31,843 nucleotides of DNA from Candidatus Poseidoniaceae archaeon (GTDB taxonomy: Archaea; Thermoplasmatota; Poseidoniia; Poseidoniales; Poseidoniaceae). This document shows, one piece after another, positions 1 to 9,249 of the stretch (position 1 is its first letter; every line of letters starts with the position of its first letter). The notes under the pieces were generated by a model. That model was given only the letters and a program-made list of their open reading frames with translations, was not told where the DNA came from and ran no database searches. Both the position numbers and the translations under genes were made by a program. The stretch is taken from assembly GCA_022451835.1 (NCBI GenBank), contig JAKUNX010000002.1:1-31843 (forward strand). Direction: 5' to 3'.

Positions 1-1
1 A

Positions 2-3000
2 AGTTGGGTTTTTGATCAAATGTCTGTAGAGATGATCAGAACTAGTGTTGCCGCCGGTTTAGAAATAGATAATGGACTTGATGGAATTGGTGACTGGACT
101 TTAGATCGCAGTGGTATTGGCCGTCTTGGTATTCAAGACCGATTAGCTGATGATTCTCTTTGGTCCTCTTCTCAAAGTAATCCATCTTCACCTGCTGAAT
201 TTTCAATATACGCCCCTAGACAAGGTATAGATGAATTTGAATTTGCTGTATCTAGTCCTAATTCTAACTTTGTCAATCCATATCTAACAATTTCATATAA
301 TAATCAGGATATACTAACAAGTTCGATAAATGACTTTTCTGAAATAAATACAATTAGGTTAACACCTTCTCAAATTACCAGTATCAATAATGCAGTTTCA
401 CAATCTGTATCTGATATTAATTTGAATGGTTTAGAGTTTACAAAAATAGTAATCAAAATTGGCTCATCTTCAACTACATCAACAATCCACTTTGGTGGAT
501 TGATGGCTACATACAATAGCGCGATTAATCTTGATTTTACCGGTACTGACGGATTGATTATCGGTCTTAACAGCATCCTTCCAAATTCGAATCTAGTCAA
601 CGGATATAGAGAAGTTTCAATACCGGTGAGAATGAAGAGCACTGGTGCGATTAGAATGACAGTTAATTCAATTTCAACTGCGCCATCAATTAGTCCATTA
701 ACAATGGAAGTAAGCAATGTTACTGACACTTTTACCCCATCAATGAACTGGATTGATATCACTAGTACCTTTGATTTTTCAAGTATTGGCGTATCCAATC
801 CTGAAGCCTTTGTCAAATCAGGTTCATGGTTGTTAGACTTTAATTTAGTTGGAAAAGATAACACTGCTCAATTAAGATGTAGTACCTTAGCATTACCAAT
901 TGTCGGTAATGGAGTTAGTAATTGTATACAGAGTGGCGTGCAACTAATTTGGTCTGATTTGGGAGCAAATGGTATAGTACAAATGTCAGAAACTAATTCG
1001 ATTTTAGAATTTCATCATAGATTCAAATTCCCAGTTGAGTGGGATGATGAAGAATTTTTGTTAGCGTCTGTAAACATGGTCTCTACAACTGGGCCAATGT
1101 TATCGGTCAGTAAGTCCTTTGGACTTGGCAATTCACAAGGCGTAGAAAATGATGTGGCACTCAAACATTGGGCAATTGTCGGTTCAAATGGAGTTTCTTC
1201 TGACAATGAATTCCCTTATCTACAAAATCAAAGAGGTGAACCAGTTATTGTACAAGCTGAATTAGGTTTTGAAGGAAATGAAGGTACTGCACCTAGGACA
1301 GGACACGCCTTAGTACGGTTGTTGGTAAATGGCAATGAATATGGTGCTTCATCAATAATTAACGAAGGAATTGTTTCCATACCATGGGTTATTCCTACTG
1401 CAGGAGAGTCAGTTGAATTAGAGATTGACATACAACCTTTGAGAGGGCAATCTGTAACCTATGAGGTACCTAATGCGATCGAATTTGGTTATGATGCAGT
1501 TAACCCTCAACTACTTTCAATGAATATAGATGAGTTTGATCATTTCCAATCAAGTCCTTCAAATATTCTTGAGTTTACTATTACAGACCGCCCTATTTTA
1601 CCAACACAAGCTGAAATTATTTTGTGGCATTCTTGGGAGCATGACTTTAATCAAAATGGTCAAATTGATATTTCTGAAGTAGAGAGGTATGAACTTGAAT
1701 ATCCAAATGTACTTACCAATTTGGAAGGAATTTATTCTTATGATTTGGATTCATCAAGCGCACCAGATGGTGGCTATGTTAGAGGATGGATAGAAGTTGC
1801 AGATTCTGCAGGTAATATGTTAGCAGATTCAGGTAATCTATCTTCGCCACTTTTCAATTTATTAATTAGTAGTGATGGTTCACCACAGTTAGGATATTCG
1901 GACATATCATGGGATTATGGATATCTTCCTTGGCTTCATCCTGGTGAAGACATTACACTCTCGATTCCAGTATGGGACAAAAATGGTGTTACAGATATAA
2001 CTGACATCGAATTGGATTTATCGACAAATCAACCTGACTCCTCGTCAATTTTGTGGAATAGACAAACAGGAGTATGTTCAAGTTCCACATTATATATCCA
2101 AATCTCAAGTTGTAAAATGGTAGGGGATAGTGATTCAGGATTATTTACGAACTCTGGAAATTTTGAAATTAATTTCCAATTAAAGTGGGGATTCGATCCT
2201 GATGATAGTGTTATCAGAACGCCATTAATTCGCTTGACTGACCTCAACCGACAATCTTCTACAATTGAATTATCAGAGCTAAATTGGCGGTATTCTGGTG
2301 AGATGGAGATTGATCAAGAAAACTTGAATTATATCACTTCAGGAAATAATGAATCTAATACTGGTTCATGGATTAAGGCAAGAGAAGACATATTTATCTC
2401 TGGTTCATTGAATTGGGTAAAAACCGATAGACAGGTAATGCAAGATTTGCAATTATTATTTACTTTGGGTCTTAATCAAGCACCAGTTGATTATCAACAA
2501 GGGCAGTTCAGTGGTTATATTATCTCGCCTGCAACACCAGGTAATTATGCCCTAGATATCTCATTGAAGAATGCACCTAATGGTGCTACCATTGTTGAGC
2601 CTAATTTCCCATTATTATGGTTTATAGTTGACGATGAGGCACCTTCAATTATTAGTATTGACTATCCTTTACCTGCTCAAATTATTGAAGAGGTTGAATG
2701 GGATTCATTAGAATTACTAATGACTTTATCAGAAGATAATTTCTTGGATCAAGACTCTATGAACCTAAAATGGGAAGTTCATCCATCTGGATTTGGTTTT
2801 GCTTCATCAAGTATTGCCAATGGCTCAGGTAAAATCTCTATATTAGGTGGAATGCCATTTGGTGAATCTATAATAGGAACTTTTGGTATTGATTTAGATA
2901 CCGCCGTTTCTGAAGCAATGCGTACTGAAGAATTGGAACTAAGAATTTGGATAAATGGCAGTGACATGGCTGGAAATTCATTTGGCTCCGTATCTGATGA

Positions 3001-3607
3001 AGTATATACTCCATTTGCGGTATGGCAATTAGAACAACAGTTGCCAGAATATGCACTTATACAACCCGCAATCTATTACAGTGGTCAATTAGAGGTGGGC
3101 AAATCTGTTGACTTATCTGTGGTCATACAAAATATTGGTAAATCAGATGGTGATGCTCAATTAAGAGTTGAAAGGGTTGAAAGTAATGGGGCTAGGACTA
3201 TTATTCACTCCCAAGAAGTAAAGGTTAATTCTGGAGGGAATGGAGTATTTAACCATCGATGGACACCGGACAGAGATGGTTCAATGTGGATTGAATTTAT
3301 AATCGTAGGAGGTCCAACTGTTCAAACTGAAACTTTCTATGTTGGCGACGGAGAAGACGATAGTTTCTTTGGCGGAATATCGGAAATTAATCCGATTTTA
3401 TTAGTAGTAATTTTCCTCTTAATAGCATCATTAGTGGGTGTTCTGATATTTGGTCTTAGGACTCCAAAAGCACCTCCACATCAACGTTTAGCTGTAAATA
3501 AAAATTATCACCCTTCAGCTCAACATATGAGGCCACAACAAAATCATCAGTATGCTCATCAACAAGCACCTGCTTCACCAGGAGATAATCCATATCAGAG
3601 ACAGTAG
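2..3607 (+). CDS. large cell-surface protein with C-terminal membrane anchor (5' end outside window)
   Basis: The reading frame is open to the left edge (codons for S-W-V-F-D-Q precede the first ATG at 20), and no signal peptide is visible, so the true start lies upstream. About 1200 residues are present. They are Ser/Thr/Asn-rich, strand-rich and low in Lys, as expected of an exported beta-sandwich protein. An EF-hand-like loop (DFNQNGQIDISE, bases 1643-1678) could bind calcium. A CARDB-like adhesion domain precedes the anchor (about bases 3070-3330). One membrane helix follows (about 3379-3455), then a short His/Gln/Pro-rich cytoplasmic tail that resembles no sorting signal I know. Role inferred: envelope or adhesion protein. 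The specific function is not recognised. It ends 35 bases before the RNase P RNA gene on the same strand. Confidence 0.8.
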   Translation, partial: SWVFDQMSVEMIRTSVAAGLEIDNGLDGIGDWTLDRSGIGRLGIQDRLADDSLWSSSQSNPSSPAEFSIYAPRQGIDEFEFAVSSPNSNFVNPYLTISYNNQDILTSSINDFSEINTIRLTPSQITSINNAVSQSVSDINLNGLEFTKIVIKIGSSSTTSTIHFGGLMATYNSAINLDFTGTDGLIIGLNSILPNSNLVNGYREVSIPVRMKSTGAIRMTVNSISTAPSISPLTMEVSNVTDTFTPSMNWIDITSTFDFSSIGVSNPEAFVKSGSWLLDFNLVGKDNTAQLRCSTLALPIVGNGVSNCIQSGVQLIWSDLGANGIVQMSETNSILEFHHRFKFPVEWDDEEFLLASVNMVSTTGPMLSVSKSFGLGNSQGVENDVALKHWAIVGSNGVSSDNEFPYLQNQRGEPVIVQAELGFEGNEGTAPRTGHALVRLLVNGNEYGASSIINEGIVSIPWVIPTAGESVELEIDIQPLRGQSVTYEVPNAIEFGYDAVNPQLLSMNIDEFDHFQSSPSNILEFTITDRPILPTQAEIILWHSWEHDFNQNGQIDISEVERYELEYPNVLTNLEGIYSYDLDSSSAPDGGYVRGWIEVADSAGNMLADSGNLSSPLFNLLISSDGSPQLGYSDISWDYGYLPWLHPGEDITLSIPVWDKNGVTDITDIELDLSTNQPDSSSILWNRQTGVCSSSTLYIQISSCKMVGDSDSGLFTNSGNFEINFQLKWGFDPDDSVIRTPLIRLTDLNRQSSTIELSELNWRYSGEMEIDQENLNYITSGNNESNTGSWIKAREDIFISGSLNWVKTDRQVMQDLQLLFTLGLNQAPVDYQQGQFSGYIISPATPGNYALDISLKNAPNGATIVEPNFPLLWFIVDDEAPSIISIDYPLPAQIIEEVEWDSLELLMTLSEDNFLDQDSMNLKWEVHPSGFGFASSSIANGSGKISILGGMPFGESIIGTFGIDLDTAVSEAMRTEELELRIWINGSDMAGNSFGSVSDEVYTPFAVWQLEQQLPEYALIQPAIYYSGQLEVGKSVDLSVVIQNIGKSDGDAQLRVERVESNGARTIIHSQEVKVNSGGNGVFNHRWTPDRDGSMWIEFIIVGGPTVQTETFYVGDGEDDSFFGGISEINPILLVVIFLLIASLVGVLIFGLRTPKAPPHQRLAVNKNYHPSAQHMRPQQNHQYAHQQAPASPGDNPYQRQ

Positions 3608-3642
3608 AAGAGTTCAAATGACAAACCAAAAAGGATTGATTT

Positions 3643-3943
3643 GAGGGAGTAGGAGGACTGCTGACAGAGTTCGACTCTGAGGAAAGTCCCCTCTCCACAG
3701 CGCATGTGCCTCACAGAAGAGAGAAATTAGAGATGGTTTGGTTAATGCAATAGAAACGAACGATGTAGGGGTGGTACGATGATGTTGAAAGGCAGAGATT
3801 TCCCTATTTTCGATGAAACGAGCAACCGCACAGGAGCAAGTCCAAGCAGTTCCAGAGAGATAGCGCGTCTAGGAACAGGTAGGATGCTAAGTTGAATGCA
3901 GTCGCCGAAAGGTAACAGAAAGGGGCTTACTCCCTACTCCCTC
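3643..3943 (+). ncRNA. rnpB: RNase P RNA (archaeal type A-like)
   Basis: This is the catalytic RNA of RNase P, which removes the 5' leader of pre-tRNAs. The universally conserved block GAGGAAAGTCC is at 3679-3689. The matching 3' conserved block ACAGAAA is at 3915-3921, and the internal ACAGGAGCAAGTCC stretch typical of the specificity region is near 3830-3843. The ends are set by a perfect 10-bp P1 helix: GAGGGAGTAG at 3643-3652 pairs with CTACTCCCTC at 3934-3943. The length of about 300 nt is usual for type A archaeal RNase P RNA. The 3' end stops one base short of the stop codon of the convergent exporter gene. This RNA fills the only gap between protein genes longer than 300 bases. Confidence 0.95.
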
Positions 3944-3944
3944 G

Positions 3945-6752
3945 CTAATCCTCTAAAACAGCATCCATTGGTTTCATTGAAATTGGAGATGCAAGAGCGA
4001 TTCCTTCGCCATAATCTACCCAGTATGGCTCACCTTTGATTGCAGATTTCACCACTTTTTCTGAGGTTATTACTGCCGGCATTAGGAAAGTACTAGTTAT
4101 GAATGCAAATATGATTAGTAGACACATGATCATAAAGAAATTTTCCAAACCAGGGAATGTTACTAAGAAACCAGCACCAATACCGCTTACTGTAGTAATA
4201 GTTGTTTCGAAGATTGTCTGGCCAGTTTCTTCAATTGAATTAGCAATTCCAACCGGCGTTTCACCCTCTTCTTGAATTCTATGCATAACGTGGATTGCAT
4301 CATCTACTCCTATTCCGAAGACAATGGTTCCAATCATTGCAGTAAATATATTGACATTTACATCAGGGCTATTCATCAATAATGGTTGCCAAAGAATTAC
4401 CACAGCAACTGGAACCATAGTAATAATTCCTAACCGAGGTGACCTAAACACTATAGCAAGAACGATTGTTAGGATAATCATAGTTACTATAGTTGTTAGA
4501 TTTTGAGAACTATGGATCCCTTCATTTATGTCAAGCGAAACTGGAAGACCGCCAGTCAATTTTGAAGATTCAGTACCTTCTAACCCAGTATCTTCGATCA
4601 GCATAGCATCAATTTGGTCTCTGAGAACAGCTGCTGCATTGAGATTCATATATGGTTGAGTAACATATACGATTCCCTTAGTACCTTCTTCATTGAGTAG
4701 CATTGATTTTACTTCATCACTCAAAGTATCAAACACTATATTGACCATGTCTTTTCTTAATTGTTCTCTACCACCTTCGCCACTAGCATCTAACAGTAAC
4801 CAAGCATGACATTCGACAGGGTCATTAGATTCCCAACAAGGTTCATGCAATAAGTCCCAAAGGCTTCCTTGATACAGAGCAATATCATCATTCAACCCAA
4901 TTGTTACTGGAATTGCTCTCAAGAAGGTTACAATACTAGTAGTATTAGTTCTCTCTACATCACCAATTTGTTTCTCTAGGCCGTCTATAACATCCAAAAC
5001 CGGCAAATCCCTTATCCTATCGGTATTGTTGTTATTTGGCCTGTCCTCAGCACTGAAAATGAACAATGATGTCTGTCCACCGCTGAAATATTGAGAATAT
5101 TCAGCTAATGAATCTAGCGAATCTATGCCATCAGGTGCTTCTGATGAACCAGTAATTGGTTCATTCATCGAATCGAGATTTATAATTCCATAGAATGTTA
5201 TTGAGCCAAAAATGAGAACAATTATCAAAAATCCTTTTACTGGTAATTTACCAATATTTTTCCACATTGTGGGATTAGTTCGTTTATTGTATCTTAACAT
5301 CCAAGCAATAGTTGGGACTAAGATTATGCTAAGTACCAATGTTGAGGCAATCCCTAATACTAATGTTACACCGACAGAGCGTATTGGCGATACAGTTACA
5401 ATTTGAGGGGCAATCAGAACAGAGAAACCAATTACAGTAGTAATAGCGGATATGAATACAGCCACACCCGTTGAACTTGCCATTTCCAAAACGCATTTTT
5501 TGTAAAAATCCATATCCCATAAATCAGGTATTTTTACTTCTTTTTCACCACGCTTTTTTCTTCTAACATTTTCATCTTGCATCCTTTGTAATTCTTTTCG
5601 CCGAACTTCTTCAATTCTATTTACCATGTGTAATGCATAATCTACGCCTAAACCAATTAATATCGGGAAAGTTGCTACTATCATTGGAGTCAGTGTTATG
5701 TCTAAAAGAACCGATGAACCAAAAGTGAATGCTAGTGCCATGACGATAGGAGTTCCAGTAATTGCAACAACCTTTAGCGATCTGTGAAGTGCAGTAATTA
5801 CCAAAACTGTAAACAAAACAGACCATGGTAAAATCATCAATAAGTCTTCATAAATTGCATCAGAAATATCTTCTAATACTTTGGTAAGACCTGTAACAGT
5901 CATCAGGCTAATGTCAGAATTTGGACGATTTTCTACAACCATTTCGAAGTGCGCTAATAACTCTTCAAAATTATTGAAATCATCAATTTCATCAAATTTT
6001 TGATTCATACCAACAATTATCGCAGTGGTATCCCAAATTCCATCATCATTAGTATCTTTAATCAGTGGCTCGAAACTACCATTTGATTGTTCAATAATAG
6101 TATCAATTCGTTCCTGTTCGGGGATAACATATTCTCCACCACCAGGTAATAACTCACAATCTAGGTCAATTATTGGGATTCTGGTGTCAATACCATGTTC
6201 ACACAGTGAATTATTGAATCTTCCATCTGCGGAATTGATTTCTTTAATTACTTGAGCAGGGGAAATAACCCAAAGCACGCCATCGTTTCTACCATTGTCA
6301 TTCTTATCATAATCAATACCTCTGCTGATGGAATCTCCTCCAACATTGTTATCATCTCCTTCGACCCAACTGATAACATCAAGAATATCTTTGTCAGTAA
6401 TATTTGAATCACTTGACAAATCGAAAGCGTTCTCAGTCCTTATGTAAATAACAGTTAAATCAGTAGACCATTCTTCTCTTACCTCAAGCAATAATTCAGT
6501 AGATGGTGCACCATCGGGAAGAAATATTTCTACGTCATCATCAATCTGCGATTGAAAGTCCATACCTTGTTGAGCAAAAAATGCTGAAATAATTATCAAC
6601 AAAATCACTACAGTTGCAGGTGAGGTTAGTACATTTCCGTACATGTTATCCAAAGACTGCATTGATTTCTTTGCAGCAATTTTTTTGACATGCTGAAATT
6701 TTGCCTTTACATCTTTGAGCGCCCCATCTCCATTAACGGGTGCTTCGCTCAT
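3945..6752 (-). CDS. RND superfamily (MMPL/HAE3-type) exporter
   Basis: A 935-residue membrane protein with the duplicated RND plan: a single helix near residues 45-63, a large outside loop, a bundle of about five helices, then the same pattern again. Each helix bundle carries the family signature: GLGVDYALH in the first half and GIGVDDAIH in the second. In MmpL3 the Asp-Tyr pair of this motif is the proton relay; here the second copy has Asp-Asp. The first outside loop has two Ca-binding-like motifs, DKNDNGRND and DTNDDGIWD (bases 6273-6308 and 6021-6056). Likely role: proton-driven export of lipids or other hydrophobic compounds, substrate unknown. The chosen start is an ATG 30-50 bases downstream of a TATA-like box and palindrome. 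A second, diverged member lies at 15909-18512. Confidence 0.88.
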   Translation of the reverse strand: MSEAPVNGDGALKDVKAKFQHVKKIAAKKSMQSLDNMYGNVLTSPATVVILLIIISAFFAQQGMDFQSQIDDDVEIFLPDGAPSTELLLEVREEWSTDLTVIYIRTENAFDLSSDSNITDKDILDVISWVEGDDNNVGGDSISRGIDYDKNDNGRNDGVLWVISPAQVIKEINSADGRFNNSLCEHGIDTRIPIIDLDCELLPGGGEYVIPEQERIDTIIEQSNGSFEPLIKDTNDDGIWDTTAIIVGMNQKFDEIDDFNNFEELLAHFEMVVENRPNSDISLMTVTGLTKVLEDISDAIYEDLLMILPWSVLFTVLVITALHRSLKVVAITGTPIVMALAFTFGSSVLLDITLTPMIVATFPILIGLGVDYALHMVNRIEEVRRKELQRMQDENVRRKKRGEKEVKIPDLWDMDFYKKCVLEMASSTGVAVFISAITTVIGFSVLIAPQIVTVSPIRSVGVTLVLGIASTLVLSIILVPTIAWMLRYNKRTNPTMWKNIGKLPVKGFLIIVLIFGSITFYGIINLDSMNEPITGSSEAPDGIDSLDSLAEYSQYFSGGQTSLFIFSAEDRPNNNNTDRIRDLPVLDVIDGLEKQIGDVERTNTTSIVTFLRAIPVTIGLNDDIALYQGSLWDLLHEPCWESNDPVECHAWLLLDASGEGGREQLRKDMVNIVFDTLSDEVKSMLLNEEGTKGIVYVTQPYMNLNAAAVLRDQIDAMLIEDTGLEGTESSKLTGGLPVSLDINEGIHSSQNLTTIVTMIILTIVLAIVFRSPRLGIITMVPVAVVILWQPLLMNSPDVNVNIFTAMIGTIVFGIGVDDAIHVMHRIQEEGETPVGIANSIEETGQTIFETTITTVSGIGAGFLVTFPGLENFFMIMCLLIIFAFITSTFLMPAVITSEKVVKSAIKGEPYWVDYGEGIALASPISMKPMDAVLED

Positions 6753-6782
6753 GGTTAATGCATCAAAAAGAGGGTTTTGAAT

Positions 6783-6799
6783 AATCCTGTTACAGGATT
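6783..6799. promoter_or_regulatory. 17-bp perfect palindrome next to a TATA-like box (candidate operator)
   Basis: The arms AATCCTGT and ACAGGATT flank a single central T. Read on the minus strand, a TATA-like ATTATATC lies immediately upstream (about 6800-6807) and the RND exporter ATG about 30 bases downstream. The palindrome therefore sits where a repressor would block transcription start. It could also form a short hairpin after the glycosyltransferase gene, which ends at 6824 on the same strand, but no T-run follows it. Confidence 0.45.
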
Positions 6800-6823
6800 T
6801 GATATAATGTTCTTTTTAGATGA

Positions 6824-7765
6824 TTAATCTAAACCGAACTCTCTCACAATTAGGTGTCTCAAGAAACCTCGAGCTGATTGTAAAACTAATCCAGTTGCCA
6901 TCAATGATAATCCCAAAACTCCGATCCAAACTGCTGATAACCCTGGTCCAAGATAATTATCAATTTGGCCAGTAACATTCTGTGCAAGATTGAGCCCCAT
7001 AGCTGCACCAGCAGCAAATAATCCCAATCCAGGAATTCCTAGAACTAATATTGGCTTTTTATGCGATAGGGAAATTAGGGCCCAAGATAAAACAGTAAAT
7101 CCGTGAGAAACTGCAGTGAAGTTAGAACCCTTGGGGACGTCATATCTCACCAATGTGGGTACTTCGCTAATTTTCAATTGCTTCTCATGAGCATCCTCTA
7201 ACATTTCAAGAGATAACTCCATCCCTTCGCTATCAAATCTTAATAATTCTAATGCCTTTTTGGAGAATGCTCTAAATCCAGATTGAGTGTCTCTAATCGA
7301 TATGTCTCTTGAGAGGTTGCTTGCTGCGGTAATTACCTTGATTCCCAATCTTCGGTAAGCAGGCATATCTGTTCCGCCTCCACCATCGATGAATCTTGAT
7401 CCAATTACAAAGTCATCATTACCATTGATGATTGGTTCAAGTAATTTTGGAATATCGCTAGCCTCGTGTTGACCATCGCTGTCAAGAACTACTAAAGCAT
7501 CAGCACCTAATTCTCTTGCTTTGATAAATAGAGATTTTAGAGCACCCCCATAGCCTCGATTTACTCTATGGCGGACAACAATCGCTCCACAGGATTCAGC
7601 AATTCGAGCACTTGAATCAGAAGAACCATCATCAACACAAATTACTGCATCAACATGTTTGAGAGCCATAGTAACAACTGTACCAATGGTCTCTTCTTCA
7701 TTGTACATCGGCATGCCAGCAACTATAATCGGACTGGCACCGGATTGTGAATCCCCATCTTTCAC
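6824..7765 (-). CDS. family 2 glycosyltransferase with two C-terminal membrane helices (dolichyl-phosphate sugar synthase-like)
   Basis: This 313-residue protein has an N-terminal GT-A domain typical of polyprenyl-phosphate mannose/glucose synthases: MPMYNEEETIG near the start, VDDGSSD for nucleotide-sugar binding, the metal-binding LDSDGQHE near residue 95, and the acceptor-side SGFRAFSKKAL. Two hydrophobic helices at about residues 230-255 and 270-295 anchor it. By family, it moves a sugar from a nucleotide donor to a polyprenyl phosphate on the cytoplasmic face, feeding glycosylation of surface proteins or lipids. That fits the surface-protein genes nearby, but the sugar cannot be read from sequence. 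A later Met at about residue 18 is too close to the core strand to be the likely start. The upstream region holds TATA-like elements (CTATATAAG, about 7818-7826). Confidence 0.88.
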   Translation of the reverse strand: MKDGDSQSGASPIIVAGMPMYNEEETIGTVVTMALKHVDAVICVDDGSSDSSARIAESCGAIVVRHRVNRGYGGALKSLFIKARELGADALVVLDSDGQHEASDIPKLLEPIINGNDDFVIGSRFIDGGGGTDMPAYRRLGIKVITAASNLSRDISIRDTQSGFRAFSKKALELLRFDSEGMELSLEMLEDAHEKQLKISEVPTLVRYDVPKGSNFTAVSHGFTVLSWALISLSHKKPILVLGIPGLGLFAAGAAMGLNLAQNVTGQIDNYLGPGLSAVWIGVLGLSLMATGLVLQSARGFLRHLIVREFGLD

Positions 7766-7881
7766 AATTTTAGGGCAAAACTGTGACTATTTATCAGTAT
7801 TGATATAATATAGATCTTATATAGAAAATCGAGACCAATCCTAAAATTAGCTTCGACATTAAGCGTAGTCGCTGGAAATAT

Positions 7882-7901
7882 AATTCAAATTAGTTTGAAT
7901 T
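7882..7901. repeat. perfect 8-bp inverted repeat with 4-nt loop
   Basis: AATTCAAA (7882-7889) and TTTGAATT (7894-7901) flank TTAG. It lies 32 bases past the stop of the small minus-strand gene ending at 7934 and 117 bases upstream of the glycosyltransferase start, also minus-strand. It may be an operator, or an RNA hairpin at the end of the upstream transcript; no T-run supports a classical terminator. The rest of the 7766-7933 gap shows only AT-rich promoter-like sequence. Confidence 0.35.
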
Positions 7902-7933
7902 GTGCAATCAGTATCCAGTTCACCTTACTGAAT

Positions 7934-8188
7934 TTAGTCAACTATTTGACTGATGGTTGTGACAACTCTTTCACCAATTAGCACTTTATTTAGTGCGTTT
8001 AATGATATCACAAGAGGCACATATTCTTGTCCATCACTGGTGACATATGTTTCACATTCAGCAAAAGCATCATTGTTGATGGAAACTTTGATTGCTCCAC
8101 CAGCATTGCTTCTTCTAACATAACCTACAAGGTTACTTTTGTTTTCTACATCTTCCATATTTTTTTCAGTTTTGCTATTTTTTGCCAT
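7934..8188 (-). CDS. small conserved archaeal protein of unknown function
   Basis: About 84 residues. A Lys/Glu/Asn-rich polar start is followed by a compact strand-rich body containing GYVRRSNAGGAIKVSIN and TYVTSDGQEYVPLVISL. I recall similar short archaeal proteins with a GYVRRSN-type motif but no assigned function. The start is taken at the ATG at 8188 rather than an in-frame ATG nine codons upstream, because GGAGTG (8194-8199, read on the minus strand) sits five bases before it as a good ribosome-binding site. There is no signal peptide, membrane helix or cysteine pattern, so it is probably cytoplasmic. It is divergent from the epimerase operon, sharing a TATA-like region around 8237-8245. 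Confidence 0.72.
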   Translation of the reverse strand: MAKNSKTEKNMEDVENKSNLVGYVRRSNAGGAIKVSINNDAFAECETYVTSDGQEYVPLVISLNALNKVLIGERVVTTISQIVD

Positions 8189-8236
8189 ATTAACACTCCA
8201 CTGCTTCTGCAGCAAAACTCATGATTTGCCTCTAAG

Positions 8237-8258
8237 TTTATCAAACTAGAGTTAGTTT
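8237..8258. promoter_or_regulatory. shared divergent promoter region with TATA-like box and short inverted repeat
   Basis: TTTATC at 8237-8242 reads as a TATA-like box towards the plus-strand epimerase operon and as GATAAA towards the minus-strand small gene. Immediately downstream on the plus strand is a 6-bp inverted repeat, AAACTA (8243-8248) and TAGTTT (8253-8258), spaced by GAGT. Spacing to the expected start sites on both sides (about 25-30 bases) is right for archaeal promoters. Confidence 0.35.
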
Positions 8259-8300
8259 TGTTACCATTTGTCTTATACGGATGTGATGTTTCGTAATGCT

Positions 8301-9245
8301 ATGCGAGCCTTGGTTACTGGTGGGGCAGGTTTCATTGGTTCACACTTAATTGACGAACTTGTAGATGCAGGGTATGAAGTTAAAATTATTGATAATCTTT
8401 CAAGTGGAGACCTAAATTTAATTTCTCACCAGACGGAAGCAGGTAATGTAGAATTTGTCAAAGGTGACTTAACAGTTCTTGATGACGTAATGCAGGCTAC
8501 AAAAAACATTGATTGTGTATTCCATATGGCAGCAAATCCAGATATAAGACTTGGAACGCAAATCACTGATACCGATCTAAAGCAGGGTACAATCGCTACC
8601 TACAATATATTAGAATCAATGCGGGTTAACGGTGTTAAGAAAATTGTATTTGCCTCTTCATCTGTGGTCTATGGCGAAGATGCTCCTATGCCTACGCCAG
8701 AAAGCCATGGTCCATGTTTACCAATATCGTTGTATGGAGCAAGTAAATTAGGTTCTGAAGGATTGATTACTAGTTGGGTTGGAACATTTGATTTTCAAGC
8801 ATGGATCTTTAGGTTTGCCAATATTATAGGAGAGCGTGGGACTCATGGTGTAATATTTGATTTCATTCACAAATTAAAGCGTGATAATTCAAGGTTGGAA
8901 GTTTTAGGAAATGGCTTGCAAGAAAAATCATACATGGAAGTAAAAGATTGTGTTAAGGCTATGATGCATATTTACAATAGCAAAAATTCACCCATTAATC
9001 TATACAACCTAGGCAGCCACGACACTTGTTCAGTTAGAAGAATTGCAGAGATTGTTGTTGAAGAGACAGGATTTGACAATGCTACTATAGAATATACCGG
9101 TGGTGACAGAGGGTGGGCTGGAGATATTCCAAGAGCAATGCTCAGTATTGAAAAAATGCTTTCAACAGGATATGATGTCAACTACAATAGCGAAGCGGCG
9201 GTTAGACACACAACCAGATGCTTGATAGAAGAAATAGGAATGTGA
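8301..9245 (+). CDS. NAD-dependent sugar-nucleotide epimerase/dehydratase (extended SDR, GalE-like)
   Basis: An approximately 314-residue Rossmann protein starting MRALVTGGAGFIGSHL, the extended-SDR NAD-binding motif. VFHMAANPDIR follows, then the catalytic Ser-Ser before VVYGE and the YGASK active-site Tyr/Lys. Family members interconvert or dehydrate UDP- or dTDP-sugars for polysaccharide or glycoprotein synthesis; substrate specificity cannot be assigned here. The start at 8301 places Met directly before the first strand, as in most relatives. An ATG at 8286 and a TTG at 8268 are in frame; the TTG is about 28 bases from the TATA-like box and would fit leaderless translation. It ends five bases before the thioredoxin gene, so it leads a four-gene operon with the disulfide genes. 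Confidence 0.88.
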   Translation: MRALVTGGAGFIGSHLIDELVDAGYEVKIIDNLSSGDLNLISHQTEAGNVEFVKGDLTVLDDVMQATKNIDCVFHMAANPDIRLGTQITDTDLKQGTIATYNILESMRVNGVKKIVFASSSVVYGEDAPMPTPESHGPCLPISLYGASKLGSEGLITSWVGTFDFQAWIFRFANIIGERGTHGVIFDFIHKLKRDNSRLEVLGNGLQEKSYMEVKDCVKAMMHIYNSKNSPINLYNLGSHDTCSVRRIAEIVVEETGFDNATIEYTGGDRGWAGDIPRAMLSIEKMLSTGYDVNYNSEAAVRHTTRCLIEEIGM

Positions 9246-9249
9246 AATT

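Noticed and set aside
370..864. 164-codon minus-strand frame inside the large surface-protein gene
   Set aside because: It is antisense to a continuous coding frame with clear protein-like composition. The product is a hydrophobic artefact of Ser/Thr/Asn codons read in reverse.
4036..6255. Plus-strand frames of 60-79 codons within the first exporter gene
   Set aside because: They are reverse readings of membrane-helix codons, giving hydrophobic products with no start signal.
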